64,000 nt of DNA. Source: Pseudolabrys sp963742345 (GTDB taxonomy: Bacteria; Pseudomonadota; Alphaproteobacteria; Rhizobiales; Xanthobacteraceae). How positions within the stretch are numbered: the first letter of the stretch is position 1; the number at the start of each line of letters is the position of its first letter. Under the pieces are notes generated by a model, which saw only the letters and a program-made list of their open reading frames with translations, had not been told where the DNA came from and made no database searches. The position numbers and the translations under genes are program-made. The stretch is from positions 35,848 through 99,847 of the forward strand of contig CAVULO010000013.1 of assembly GCA_963742345.1 (NCBI GenBank), given 5' to 3'. Of the stretch, positions 27,388 to 36,495 are shown in pieces.

Positions 27388-28272
27388 ATGATCCAGCCCA
27401 GGATGCTGATCGGATTGATCGGCGCGAACATCATGGGATCACTATCGCCGGCGCTTTTTGCCGATGCGTTTGCGGCCGCCGGAATCAATGGCTTCTATCA
27501 TTTGATGGATGTCGATCGCCTGCCGGAGGTGCGACTGCCGCAACTGCTCGGCGCGCTCAAGACCGCCGGCTTTGCTGGCACAAACATCACCTATCCCTTC
27601 AAGCAGGATATCATCCCGTTGCTCGATGCGGTGGACCCTGAGGCAGCACAAATCGGCGCGGTCAATACCGTCGCGATTGCGCCCGACGGTCGTACGACCG
27701 GTTATAACTTTGATCGGCGGGGATGGCGCCACAGTTTCGAAGAAGTGTTTGGACGCAATAGCGCTCGCGGGGCGACGGTCGTGCTGGTTGGCGCGGGCGG
27801 CGCCGGGCGCGCGGTCGCATTTGCCTTGATGGATTTGGAGGTTGGCTGCCTCGTCATCCATGACCGCGACGGTCTACGCGGGGCCGCACTCACGGCCGAT
27901 CTCGTAAAACAATACGGCGCATCGCGCGCCCGCATCTCAAGCGATCTCAAACGTGACATTGCGGGATCAGACGGTGTCGTTAACGCGACACAGGTCGGCA
28001 TGCGTGGCTTTCCCGGCAACCCGGTGCCGGTTTCCGCGCTGACAGCGGCCCATTGGGCTGCCGACGTCATCTATACACCCATCGAAACGGTTTTCATTCG
28101 GGCGGCTGCCGCGAAGGGTGCTCGCGTGATGAGCGGTGGCGGGATGTGTGTGCACCAGGCGGTGGAAGCGTTCCGGCTCTTTACGGGCATCGAGCCTGAT
28201 CTTGCGCGCCTACACCGCACGTTTGCGACTGCGCTGACCGCACGCGACGCGGCGATGACTGAAGCAGTTTGA
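27388..28272 (+). CDS. Shikimate/quinate dehydrogenase family protein (AroE-like)
   Basis: NAD(P)-dependent dehydrogenase (294 aa) of the AroE family. The substrate-binding N-terminal domain has IGANIMGSLSPALF (for the SxSPxxHN motif) and the catalytic-Lys motif NITYPFKQ near residue 70; GAVNT is intact, the usual NTDxxG is YNFDRRG, and the Rossmann motif GAGGAGRAV is near 131. The changed first motif and FD in place of TD suggest a specialised YdiB/quinate-type or other paralogue rather than the biosynthetic enzyme. Paired with UbiD, it may serve aromatic or cyclohexane-carboxylate catabolism; this is inference. Confidence 0.87.
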   Translation: MIQPRMLIGLIGANIMGSLSPALFADAFAAAGINGFYHLMDVDRLPEVRLPQLLGALKTAGFAGTNITYPFKQDIIPLLDAVDPEAAQIGAVNTVAIAPDGRTTGYNFDRRGWRHSFEEVFGRNSARGATVVLVGAGGAGRAVAFALMDLEVGCLVIHDRDGLRGAALTADLVKQYGASRARISSDLKRDIAGSDGVVNATQVGMRGFPGNPVPVSALTAAHWAADVIYTPIETVFIRAAAAKGARVMSGGGMCVHQAVEAFRLFTGIEPDLARLHRTFATALTARDAAMTEAV

Positions 28273-28302
28273 CGGGCTTCTCGTCGGCAACGTCTGCTTT
28301 CG

Positions 28303-28809
28303 TTACGGCCTATTTTCGTTCAGATGGCTCACTCGGTCCGCGATTGCAAGAATGAGCATGGAGACTGCGAATGCCAGCAGAATGCCAACAACCCAAGCTA
28401 ACTTGATGTTGTCGGCATGCCGGTCGATGTCCATGAACCACTCCAATACATTGACCGCAGCAATAGCGGCGATCGAGCCCAGCAGCTTCTGCTTAAGGCC
28501 CGAAAAGCCAATTTTGATCAATCCCTCCGGCCAATCGGGATGCTTCTTAGGATCAATTTGTGTGAGAAAATTCTCATAGCTCGAGCAGATTACGATGACG
28601 ATCAAGTTGGCGATGAGGGTGAGGTCAACGAGCGTAAGAATGCCGACGATCACGTCCGCGGGCGGGGCCGAAGGAATTTGCATGACGAAGTCAGATAGTT
28701 TGATGAGAAATTTAAACGCGAGCGCCGCGAGACCGACGACCAATCCCAATAAAAATGGTGCCACCAACCATCGGCTGTTGAAGACAATCGCTTCGACAAG
28801 ACGAGCCAT
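28303..28809 (-). CDS. UPF0114 family (YqhA-like) membrane protein
   Basis: Inner-membrane protein of 168 aa with about four hydrophobic helices and the YqhA pattern: RWLVAPFLLGLVVGLAAL at the start, TLVDLTLIANLIVIVICSSYENF in the middle and a C-terminal AWVVGILLAFAVSM helix. ATG 28809 matches the usual family start and has AGGAGG 14 bases upstream; ATG 28839 is an alternative with a poorer ribosome site. Function of UPF0114 is unknown. It ends 30 bases from the stop of the convergent dehydrogenase gene. Confidence 0.88.
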   Translation of the reverse strand: MARLVEAIVFNSRWLVAPFLLGLVVGLAALAFKFLIKLSDFVMQIPSAPPADVIVGILTLVDLTLIANLIVIVICSSYENFLTQIDPKKHPDWPEGLIKIGFSGLKQKLLGSIAAIAAVNVLEWFMDIDRHADNIKLAWVVGILLAFAVSMLILAIADRVSHLNENRP

Positions 28810-28911
28810 GCGTTGCACTTGAACCTCCTGTCGAGCCATCTTGAGAGGCGATGATCTGTTAGACGTTCGCCGATGTCCGCTTCGCATTGCACCGGGGCAC
28901 TTTACGACAAG

Positions 28912-29754
28912 TCAGCGTTGCGGGCCGCACAGACTAAGCTCGCGCTCGGCGCGGAAAATATTGCTGTAGAGATTGGCGATCCACTGGCGCCCGCTCGACG
29001 TGACGTTGAGATAGCGGATCGCGCTCTGGATATGCGTCGATATGCTGCTCCAGTAGAACTGCGGATAGAGATCGGTGAGATCGGCCGGCGAAGCATAGCC
29101 GAGTTGCTTGTTCATTCCGACTTCTTCGAATTCGTAATAAAGCGCATTGGCTTTGCGCAAATAATGCGGATCGCCGAGCTGGCCGATGAGATCGGCGGCG
29201 CGTACCAGCATTCCTTCTTCGCTGGTGCCATCGTCGGCGCCATGAGTTGGCGGAAAGCGCGTGAACTCGATGGCATTGGCGACGCGGCTGGCGTCAAGTG
29301 ATTTGATCTTGGACAAGCGATCCATCACGAAGAGCTTTGACCGGTCGACGTGATACGGTAATAGCGCGGCATCCGACGCTCCGCGTGGCAGCGTGGCCTT
29401 GGTGCCTTTGGCGTCAATTATGTAGCCGTCGGTGCTGTCGCCTTTGAGAATTCCACGAACGTAACCAATGTCGTGAAACAGACAAGCGACGACGAGATGC
29501 GCGAAATCGCTGGCGCTTGTCTCAGTCAAAAGCCTTCGCCCCCTTAAAATATCGTAGCCGACGAGCGTTACCAGCATCGTATGCTCGACGTTGTGATAGA
29601 GCGCATCGCTGTTGCCGATACAGTCGACGGCAAGTCTGGCGGCCGACTGGACGAGTTCTATTAAACCCGCGTCCGTCGAGCCAAAGCGGCGTCCCATGTG
29701 TTCGGCAAGATAAGATCCCAAGGCTTCCGCGGCCAGTTCGGGAATGGTAATCAT
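28912..29754 (-). CDS. HD domain-containing phosphohydrolase
   Basis: Probable metal-dependent phosphohydrolase (280 aa). His54 and His58 in YHNVEHT and the HD pair His94-Asp95 in CLFHDIGY form the metal site of an HD/PDEase-like fold, with a later Asp in VRAADLIGQLGD. ATG 29754 has a strong GGGAGGGAGCT site; the ATG at 29784 does not. Similar proteins are often listed as cyclic-nucleotide phosphodiesterase-like, without biochemical proof. A 21-base imperfect palindrome lies just upstream (29775-29795). Confidence 0.85.
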   Translation of the reverse strand: MITIPELAAEALGSYLAEHMGRRFGSTDAGLIELVQSAARLAVDCIGNSDALYHNVEHTMLVTLVGYDILRGRRLLTETSASDFAHLVVACLFHDIGYVRGILKGDSTDGYIIDAKGTKATLPRGASDAALLPYHVDRSKLFVMDRLSKIKSLDASRVANAIEFTRFPPTHGADDGTSEEGMLVRAADLIGQLGDPHYLRKANALYYEFEEVGMNKQLGYASPADLTDLYPQFYWSSISTHIQSAIRYLNVTSSGRQWIANLYSNIFRAERELSLCGPQR

Positions 29755-29774
29755 AGCTCCCTCCCGCAACTCTC

Positions 29775-29795
29775 TAATCGTCATCGTGACGGTTA
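29775..29795. promoter_or_regulatory. Imperfect palindrome upstream of the HD hydrolase gene
   Basis: A 21-base stretch has arms TAATCGTCA and TGACGGTTA around a TCG centre (eight of nine positions symmetric). It ends 21 bases before the start codon at 29754 and could be an operator. No matching regulator is in the window. Confidence 0.3.
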
Positions 29796-29940
29796 GTTTT
29801 GCACTTTACAACATGACGGGAAGATTTTTTGTGTTGGTGCCTCGGGCGCAAAGCCGGTTTTTGGAACGAAAATTGCCGCCAACGCAATGGCAACTAAGCC
29901 GGCGCTGAATAGGTCGCCATGTTAAAAGGCGATGAATGCT

Positions 29941-30288
29941 TTATGTGCCGTGAATTCTCAGGCTATCACTGGGGACTTGCGCTCGTTCACGCATACCGTA
30001 GTCTCTAATAACTCCTGCAACGCGTAGGCGATAGTTTGAAAAAATCTCGCCACGCCCTTTAGCTTGCGCTACGCGATGCTCATTGGTGGTGCGCCATGCC
30101 TGTACCGCCGCTTCATCCCGAAAAAACGAAAGCGACAGGATTTTTCCTGGCTCGTAGAGGCTTTCGAAGCGTTCGATTGAAATGAAGCCATCGATTTTTT
30201 CGAGAAGGGGCTTCAGTTCAGCGGCAATATTTAAATAGTCCTGCTTGCGGTCTGCCTTTGGCCAAACCTCAAAGATGACTGCGATCAT
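29941..30288 (-). CDS. Antibiotic biosynthesis monooxygenase (ABM) domain protein
   Basis: Small 115-aa alpha+beta barrel protein. ATG 30288 is preceded by GGAGCTCGTGAA; the frame upstream of it overlaps the divergent hydrolase and is not supported. The features are MIAVIFEVWPKADRKQDYL, ELKPLLEKIDGFISIERFES and SLSFFRDEAAVQAWRTTNEHRVAQ, the usual ABM/YgiN-like pattern with the conserved W and H. These proteins act as cofactor-free oxygenases or unknown binding proteins. It is divergent from the hydrolase at 30358. Confidence 0.88.
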   Translation of the reverse strand: MIAVIFEVWPKADRKQDYLNIAAELKPLLEKIDGFISIERFESLYEPGKILSLSFFRDEAAVQAWRTTNEHRVAQAKGRGEIFSNYRLRVAGVIRDYGMRERAQVPSDSLRIHGT

Positions 30289-30357
30289 TTCACGAGCTCC
30301 TAAGTCGCTGCTTGCCAGCATGCTCGCGCTGCTGCAGAACTGCACCTGATAAAATGG

Positions 30358-31236
30358 GTGCAACCGGCAATGCCCGAAGCGGTCCTTCGTAACGTTTGCA
30401 TCAACTACGAAGTCGTCGGTAGCGGCGGGCAGTGGATTGCCCTCACTCCCGGCAGTCGTCGACCGTATAGCGAATTGGTCGACCTGTCGAAAGCCATCGC
30501 CGCATCCGGCTATCGCGTACTTCTGCACGACCGGCGCAATTGCGGCGCCTCGGATGTCGCCTTCGACGGCTCTGGGTCCGAGCACGAAGTATGGGCCGAT
30601 GACCTCTACGCGCTCGGCAAACAGCTCGGCGCGTTGCCGATGTATGTCGGCGGTTCCTCCGCTGGCGCACGCCTGGCAATTCTGTATGCCATGCGGCACG
30701 CCGACGGGTTACGCGGTTTGCTACTCTGGCGCGTGACCGGCGGCCATGAGGCGGTCGATCGGCTGGCCGAGACCTATTATGGGCAGTTCATCAAGATCGC
30801 CCGCGCCGGCGGCATGCAGGCGGTTTGCGAAAGCGAGCACTTCAGCGGATGCATCAAAGCTCGGCCGTCGAATCGCGACCGGCTATTGAAGACCGATGCC
30901 GGAGAGTTCATCAAGGTCATGACTTACTGGCGCGAATGTTTCCTTCAATCGGCGAATTTGCCGATTGTCGGTGCCACCGAGGCTGATCTGCGCTCGATCA
31001 AAGTGCCGGCCTGCCTGATTGCCGGCAATGACGTGATCCACACACCGGCGACTGCGCGCAAGGCCGCCTCGCTGTTTCCCAACAGCGAGTTGCACGATGA
31101 CGTGGTGGAAAAGCGTTCGGATAGCGACCTGCGCGAGGAATGGGACCGCAAGGAATGGCGTGATGCAGAACCGCGTATCGCCGCCATCTTCGCTGCATTC
31201 CTCAAACGCGCCGAGACAGAACAGCCAGTTTATTGA
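30358..31236 (+). CDS. Alpha/beta fold hydrolase
   Basis: Alpha/beta hydrolase (292 aa) with an oxyanion strand LTPGSRRPYSELVDL, the HDRRNCGASD motif and the nucleophile elbow GGSSAG near residue 100; an acid is likely in AGNDVIHTP. The catalytic histidine is not obvious (NSELHDDV is a candidate), so activity is less certain than for the other hydrolases here. It starts 70 bases from the divergent ABM gene and is followed 14 bases later by a cupin gene. Confidence 0.85.
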   Translation: MQPAMPEAVLRNVCINYEVVGSGGQWIALTPGSRRPYSELVDLSKAIAASGYRVLLHDRRNCGASDVAFDGSGSEHEVWADDLYALGKQLGALPMYVGGSSAGARLAILYAMRHADGLRGLLLWRVTGGHEAVDRLAETYYGQFIKIARAGGMQAVCESEHFSGCIKARPSNRDRLLKTDAGEFIKVMTYWRECFLQSANLPIVGATEADLRSIKVPACLIAGNDVIHTPATARKAASLFPNSELHDDVVEKRSDSDLREEWDRKEWRDAEPRIAAIFAAFLKRAETEQPVY

Positions 31237-31250
31237 TCGGGAAGAAAGCC

Positions 31251-31728
31251 ATGAGCCTTGAAATTCGCCGTGTCGTGACCGGGCATACTACCGACGGGCG
31301 CGCCAAAGTCGAAATCGACGAGATCGCGAAGAACGTGATTTCAAACCGTTCTGGCGCGTCGTCTTGCGTCGTCTGGTCAACCAAGGGCTTTCCGGTCGAC
31401 AATGATGGCTTCCGATCCGACTTCCGGCTCGTTCAAGACCACGGTCGAGGGCGGCACCGTGTTCCGCATCGTGCGCTACCAGCCGGGAGTAGCCCCGCGC
31501 AATCATCGTACCGATTCGATCGACTATGCCGTTGTCATCTCTGGCGCGATCGATATGGAGCTTGATGACAGCGTGACGGTGAAACTCAAGGCTGGCGACG
31601 TGCTGGTGCAGCGCGGCACGATCCACAACTGGGTCAACCGTGGAACCGAAGACTGCGTCATCGCCTTCGTGCTGATCAGCGCCAAGCCGGTGTCGGCAGC
31701 GGGCAAGCCGTTACACGCCCTCGGATAA
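31251..31728 (+). CDS. Cupin domain-containing protein, interrupted by a frameshift
   Basis: Cupin of about 158 aa. From ATG 31251 the frame reads SLEIRRVVTGHTTDGRAKV and SSCVVWSTKGFPVDNDG, then register is lost; the rest (DPTSGSFKTTVEGGTVFRIV, AIDMELDDSVTVKLKAGDVLVQRGTIHNW) is one frame away. Removing one T at 31410-31411 joins them as DGSDPTSGSF. The metal-site histidines of cupin motif 1 are poorly kept (SIDYAVVISGAIDMEL), while motif 2 has GTIHNW. This N-terminal RRVVTGH type is common beside hydrolases and dioxygenases in catabolic operons. Confidence 0.8.
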
Positions 31729-31734
31729 TGCGCC

Positions 31735-32694
31735 TCAGTTCGGCTCGATGCCCGCGGCCTTCACCGCGTCGCCCATCAGTTGGACTTCCTGGCGGAAGTA
31801 TGCCGCGGTTTCGGCGGCGGTTCGATTATCGGGAATGTAGCCATCGCGCTGCATGATGGAGGCCACCGCCGGCGCCTGCAAAGCCGCGCGGACCGCCGCA
31901 TTGAGTTTTTCAACGATCTCAGGTGGCGTCTTGGTCGGCGCAAAGAACATGCCCCAGGATCCGATGGGCTCGAAACCGGGCAGCATGTCCTTCATGAGCG
32001 GCACGTTGGGGAACGCCGGGAATGGTTTGCTGCCGGTGAAGGCAAGCGCGCGCACGCGTCCCTCGCCGATCAGCCCCATCACTGACGGCGGCGTCACAAA
32101 CATGACTTCAACGCTGCCGCTGAGCATGCCGGTCATGACTTCCGATGCTCCTTTGTAGGGAATGTGCTGCATTTTGATGCCAGCCTTCTTGCTGAAAATC
32201 TCCGCAGCGAGATGAAGCCCGTTGCCCACTCCCGGCGAACCGTACACAGCGGGATCCTTTTTCGCGTGAGCGATAAATTCTTGCAACGTTTTGTAGGGCG
32301 ACTTCGCATCGACCAGCATGAACAGGCCGTCGAGAATGCCGATAGTCGCTATTGGCGTGAGATCGGTGAAGAGGTCGTAGCCGAGATTTTTGTAGATATA
32401 AGGCGTCGGGGCAATTCCGTTCGAGGAGAACAGCAGTGTGTAGCCGTCCGGCTTTGATTGCACCACCGAACGCGTCGCGATCGTTCCGTTGGCGCCAAGC
32501 CGGTTCTCAACGAAGAACTGCTGCCCAAGGCTGAGGCTAAGTTGTTGCGCGACCGTGCGTGCCTGGACGTCCGGACCACCGCCGGCGGCATAGCCAACGA
32601 CCACTTTAACCGGATGGTCGGGATATTGCTGCGCCTGCACCGTTATCGGCGTTAGGGGCAACGTCAGGGCCAAAAATGAAAATAGTCGAAGCAT
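31735..32694 (-). CDS. Bug/TTT family tripartite tricarboxylate transporter substrate-binding protein
   Basis: Periplasmic solute receptor (319 aa). A signal peptide ends in VQAQQ, then YPDHPVKVVVGYAAGGGPDVQAR, NRLGANGTIATRSVVQSKPDGYTLL, GSPGVGNGLHLAAEIF and IPYKGASEVMTGMLSG, all in the order typical of Bug proteins. No TctA/TctB is nearby. It is convergent with the cupin gene (stops 7 bases apart) and divergent from the molybdenum hydroxylase operon, so it may supply the substrate of that enzyme; this is only positional inference. Confidence 0.92.
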   Translation of the reverse strand: MLRLFSFLALTLPLTPITVQAQQYPDHPVKVVVGYAAGGGPDVQARTVAQQLSLSLGQQFFVENRLGANGTIATRSVVQSKPDGYTLLFSSNGIAPTPYIYKNLGYDLFTDLTPIATIGILDGLFMLVDAKSPYKTLQEFIAHAKKDPAVYGSPGVGNGLHLAAEIFSKKAGIKMQHIPYKGASEVMTGMLSGSVEVMFVTPPSVMGLIGEGRVRALAFTGSKPFPAFPNVPLMKDMLPGFEPIGSWGMFFAPTKTPPEIVEKLNAAVRAALQAPAVASIMQRDGYIPDNRTAAETAAYFRQEVQLMGDAVKAAGIEPN

Positions 32695-32875
32695 CTACGT
32701 TTCCTCGGTGCCTGCCGTTCATCGCGGTATTGATAGAAAATTGGTAGCCGTTTTCCTCTCTGGGGCAAGAGGGGTTCGCTTGCACCGTTAAATGGTTGTC
32801 GACGGACGCAGCAAAATTGGTAGTTTAGAAGGCATCTCTTGCAACGATTTCGAGTGGCAAAGAAGAAACTGTGTT

Positions 32876-33340
32876 TTGAATTTCGCCGGTGAAATTACAG
32901 TTGCTGCACCGCGAGAGGCGGTTTTCAAGGCGCTCAGCGATGCGCCGTTTTTTGCGTCTTGCATCGAGGGTGTACGCGATCTCAAGGCAATCGACGCCAC
33001 CCACTACGATGCAGTGTTGGAGACCCGCATTGCCTATATGCGTTTCAACTTCAAAGTCACAGTGGAGATGAGCCGCGTGATGCCGTCCGAGGAGATCGAG
33101 GCAAAGGTCGAAGGCACACCGATAGGTATGGTGGGCCGGCTGACTGCAACCGCGACGACACGGCTCGCCGATGCCGAGGGGGGAACGGTCGTCCGCTATT
33201 CGATCGACGCGACGCTGACCGGAAAACTCGGTAGCATGGGTCAACCTGTGCTCAAGGCGAAGGCCAAGGAAATGGAAAAGCAGTTCTCCGCACGGCTAGC
33301 CGCTGCCTTCGCCGGCGAGCAGTCTGGGCCACCGCCATGA
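32876..33340 (+). CDS. CoxG-like SRPBCC (carbon monoxide dehydrogenase subunit G) family protein
   Basis: SRPBCC/START-like protein of 154 aa, accessory to molybdenum hydroxylases; CoxG-type proteins help membrane attachment or assembly. The family opening (FAGEITVAAPREAVFKALSDAPFFASCIEGV) begins just after TTG 32876, which I take as the likely start; the frame is open up to ATG 32792 (182 aa), which cannot be excluded. The ATDLA-like core RLTATATTRLADAEGGTVVRY follows. Its end overlaps the FAD-subunit gene. First gene of the operon running to 39768. Confidence 0.8.
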   Translation: MNFAGEITVAAPREAVFKALSDAPFFASCIEGVRDLKAIDATHYDAVLETRIAYMRFNFKVTVEMSRVMPSEEIEAKVEGTPIGMVGRLTATATTRLADAEGGTVVRYSIDATLTGKLGSMGQPVLKAKAKEMEKQFSARLAAAFAGEQSGPPP

Positions 33341-34206
33341 TGGCTTTTGAACTGCTGGAGCCGGGCTCGCTCAAGGAAGCCATCGCGCTGATCGATCCGG
33401 ACGATCCGGAAGTACGGCCGATTGCCGGTGGCACGGCGCTGATGTTGATGATGAAGGCCGGCGTATTTCGGCCCCGGCGCCTGGTTAGCTTGCGCAAACT
33501 TGGAGAGGCATTCGGCCGCATCGCCACGGCACCGACGGGCGAGTTGACCATCGGCGCGATGGCGCCGCTCAGCGCACTCGAGCATTCGCCAGCGGTTGTG
33601 CGTGGCGCGCCGGTGATCGTGCGCACCATGCGGCGGCTGTCGAATGTGCGGGTGCGCAATGTCGCCACCGTTGGCGGCGCGTTGGCTCATGCGGACCCAC
33701 ATATGGATTTGCCGCCGGTTCTGATCGCGCTTGGCGCCACCATCGCGGTTGTCGGTCCCGCGGGCGAGCGCACGATGGCGGTCGAGGATCTTTTCATCGG
33801 CTATTACGAAACGGCGCTTGCAAAGAACGAATTGATCACTCAATTGCGTATCCCGGCGCAAGGCGAAACCCGCGCAGCCTACTTCAAAGTCACCTCCGGC
33901 TCCGCCGACGACTGGCCGTCGCTCGGCGTTGCCGTCGCGCTGCATTCCGAAGGCACAACCGTCAAGTCTGCCCGTATCGTTGTCAGCGCAGCAACCGCCA
34001 AGGCGACGCGCCTGAAAGCCGCGGAAACGATGCTGATCGGCGCCGGGGCCGACGACAAAACTCTTAAAAAGGTGGCGGACGCCGCCGTAGACGAGGCCGA
34101 CATCGTCGCCGATCTGCGCGGCTCGGCTTCATACAAGCGCGAATTGCTGCGGATCTATGCCGGACGCGCAGTGCGCTCAGCCATGCAGACAAGCGGAGCG
34201 CACTGA
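33337..34206 (+). CDS. Molybdenum hydroxylase FAD-binding subunit (CoxM-like)
   Basis: FAD subunit (289 aa) of a xanthine dehydrogenase/CO dehydrogenase-family enzyme. FAD-binding motifs PIAGGTALMLMMKAG near residue 31 and NVATVGGALAHADPHMDLPPVL near 108 are clear, and the C-terminal domain has YFKVTSGSADDWPSLGVAVAL. It overlaps both the CoxG-like gene and the large-subunit gene, implying coupled synthesis of the three-subunit enzyme. It passes electrons from the 2Fe-2S subunit to FAD. Confidence 0.93.
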   Translation: MMAFELLEPGSLKEAIALIDPDDPEVRPIAGGTALMLMMKAGVFRPRRLVSLRKLGEAFGRIATAPTGELTIGAMAPLSALEHSPAVVRGAPVIVRTMRRLSNVRVRNVATVGGALAHADPHMDLPPVLIALGATIAVVGPAGERTMAVEDLFIGYYETALAKNELITQLRIPAQGETRAAYFKVTSGSADDWPSLGVAVALHSEGTTVKSARIVVSAATAKATRLKAAETMLIGAGADDKTLKKVADAAVDEADIVADLRGSASYKRELLRIYAGRAVRSAMQTSGAH

Positions 34207-36494
34207 TGGCCACGACGGCTGTATCCGGCGGACAGATCGGCCGCTCGCTACCGCGGCTTGAGGGGCGCGACAAGGTGACCGGCCGTGCCGAATACACTCA
34301 TCTGATGCAATTGCCCGGCATGCTCCATGCAAAAATCTTCCGCAGCACGGTCGCGCACGGCCGCATCAAATCGATCGATACCGCCGCCGCCCGCAAAGTG
34401 CCCGGCGTTTACGCCGTTTATACCAGCGACGACGTGCGAAAAGTCATCCCCGATCCCTATTACGGGCCGGCATTCCACGACCAGCCGATCTTGGCCATTG
34501 GCAAGGTGCATTTTGTCGGTGAACCGGTCGCAGTGGTACTCGCCAGCGATCCGCATGTCGCCGATCAGGCCGTGCAGCAGATCGTGGCGGAATACGAGGA
34601 GCTGCCGGCAGTTTTCGACGAGGTCGAGGCGGCCGAAAACAAGACGTTGGTGCACGACGAATTGAAGCCGGCGGGCACCTTCGCCGATCTCAAGCATCTC
34701 AAGGGCCGCAAGGGCACCAATGTCGCGCTCGATTTCAGGCTACGGCGCGGCGACGTAGACAAGGCATTCGCGGTGGCTGCGCATATATTCGAGCACACCT
34801 TCCGCACCCAGAAAGTGCTGCACCTGCCACTCGAGCCGCACGCCTCGATCGCGGATTACCGTGACGACGGCGTGACCGTCTATTCATCGGCCCAAGGTCC
34901 GTCGTTCGTACGCACCGAGATTGCACGTCTGCTTGGCTGGCCGGAGAACCGTGTGCGCATCAAAGTGCCGTATCTCGGCGGCGGCTATGGCGGCAAGCTC
35001 TACATCAAATTGGAGGCGCTAGCGACCGCGATGTCTATGCTGGCGCGCCGACCGGTGAAGATTGCGCATACGATGGAAGAGCATTTCTACACGATTACCA
35101 AACATCCGACCACGTTCCGCATCAAAAGCGGTATCGACAAGGACGGCCGCATCATCGCTCGCGAATGCGAGGTGTGGTGGAACGGCGGCGCCTATGCAGA
35201 TATCGGCCCACGCGTGACGCAGAAATCCGGTTTTACCGCTGCGGGTCCATACGACATTGATAATGTCTCGATCAATTCCTATGCGCTCTATACCAATCTG
35301 ACGCCGGCCGGCGCACTTCGCGGCTTTGGCATTCCGCAACTGGTGTGGGCCTATGAAAGCCACACCGACATGATCGCGCGTGCGCTCAAGCGCGATCCGC
35401 TTGAATTCCGCAAGCAGAACCTGCTGCGCGACGGCCGGCCGCAGGCCACGGGTACGATCTTGAAGGACACCGCTATCGAGAAAGTCCTCGACCGCATCGC
35501 CGAGCGGCTCAATTGGAAACAGCCTTTCGATCGCGGCAAGGGTGTGGTTCGGCGCGGCCGTGGGTTAGCGGTCGCACTCAAGGCGGTGATTTCGCCGACG
35601 ACCTCGGTGGCGATCGTGAATGTTTCGGCCGACGGCAGCACCACGCTGTATTGCGGCACCGTTGACATGGGGCAGGGCTCCGATACCGCGATGGCGCAGA
35701 TGGTCGGCGAAGTGCTCAACATGCCGGCCGAGTCGGTTCGGGTCGTGCCGCGCGATACCGACGTGACGCCCTATGATATGGGCACGCTCGGCTCGCGCTC
35801 GCTATTCCACATGGGTCACGCCGTCCGGCTCGCGGCCGAAGAAGCGCGAGCCAAGATCGCGGCGCTGCGGCGTGAATTGGGCGAGCCGGACGGTAGCAAT
35901 GCTCCGCTGGCCGATCTGTTCCGGAAGAAATACGGCATGCAGGCGGGCAATATTGTCGGAACTGGCATCTACAAGCCGGACTACATCCCTCCTGACGCCA
36001 ATGGGCTCACCACCAACGCGACGCCGTTCTGGATGGTGGCAGGCAGCGGCGTCGAGATCGAAGTGGATACCGAGACTGGGCACGTGCGCATTACCCGCCT
36101 GATCAACGTCGCTGACGTCGGTAAACCGATTAACCCGAAGATCGTCGAGGCCCAACTGTCGGGCGCATCGTTGATGCAGCTCGGCTTCAGCATGTTCGAG
36201 AAGATGCATATCGACGGCGGCCAGGTCACCAACGCCTCGCTCGCCGACTACAAAATTCCGGGAATGCACGACGTGCCGCCAGTGATGGAGAACGAGGCCG
36301 TCGACACCTTTCAGACCAACGGCCCGTTTGGCGCCAAGGGCGTGGGCGAACTCGCGACCTTCGGTCTATCGCCGGCGATCGCCAATGCCATCGACGATGC
36401 CGTCGGCGTGCGCCTCACCGAATTGCCGTTGACCGCGGAGGCCGTATTCCGCGCGTTGCGTGCCAAAGACAACAAGCCGCTCGGAGATGAATGA
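34206..36494 (+). CDS. Molybdenum hydroxylase large subunit (xanthine dehydrogenase family molybdopterin-binding subunit)
   Basis: Catalytic subunit (762 aa) carrying the molybdopterin cofactor. Visible are GRAEYTHLMQLPGMLHAKI at the N-terminal domain, GGGYGGKLYIKLEALA, PAGALRGFGIPQLVWAYE, MGQGSDTAMAQM and the catalytic-Glu motif GAKGVGELAT near residue 718. The AYxCSFR active-site loop of true form I CO dehydrogenase is missing, so despite the CoxG/M/L/S order this is a hydroxylase of some other, probably aromatic or N-heterocyclic, substrate. It overlaps both neighbours. Confidence 0.93.
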   Translation: MATTAVSGGQIGRSLPRLEGRDKVTGRAEYTHLMQLPGMLHAKIFRSTVAHGRIKSIDTAAARKVPGVYAVYTSDDVRKVIPDPYYGPAFHDQPILAIGKVHFVGEPVAVVLASDPHVADQAVQQIVAEYEELPAVFDEVEAAENKTLVHDELKPAGTFADLKHLKGRKGTNVALDFRLRRGDVDKAFAVAAHIFEHTFRTQKVLHLPLEPHASIADYRDDGVTVYSSAQGPSFVRTEIARLLGWPENRVRIKVPYLGGGYGGKLYIKLEALATAMSMLARRPVKIAHTMEEHFYTITKHPTTFRIKSGIDKDGRIIARECEVWWNGGAYADIGPRVTQKSGFTAAGPYDIDNVSINSYALYTNLTPAGALRGFGIPQLVWAYESHTDMIARALKRDPLEFRKQNLLRDGRPQATGTILKDTAIEKVLDRIAERLNWKQPFDRGKGVVRRGRGLAVALKAVISPTTSVAIVNVSADGSTTLYCGTVDMGQGSDTAMAQMVGEVLNMPAESVRVVPRDTDVTPYDMGTLGSRSLFHMGHAVRLAAEEARAKIAALRRELGEPDGSNAPLADLFRKKYGMQAGNIVGTGIYKPDYIPPDANGLTTNATPFWMVAGSGVEIEVDTETGHVRITRLINVADVGKPINPKIVEAQLSGASLMQLGFSMFEKMHIDGGQVTNASLADYKIPGMHDVPPVMENEAVDTFQTNGPFGAKGVGELATFGLSPAIANAIDDAVGVRLTELPLTAEAVFRALRAKDNKPLGDE

Positions 36495-36495
36495 T

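Noticed and set aside
34206..36494. Aerobic carbon monoxide dehydrogenase large subunit
   Set aside because: The form I active-site loop AYxCSFR is missing; only the gene order resembles cox.
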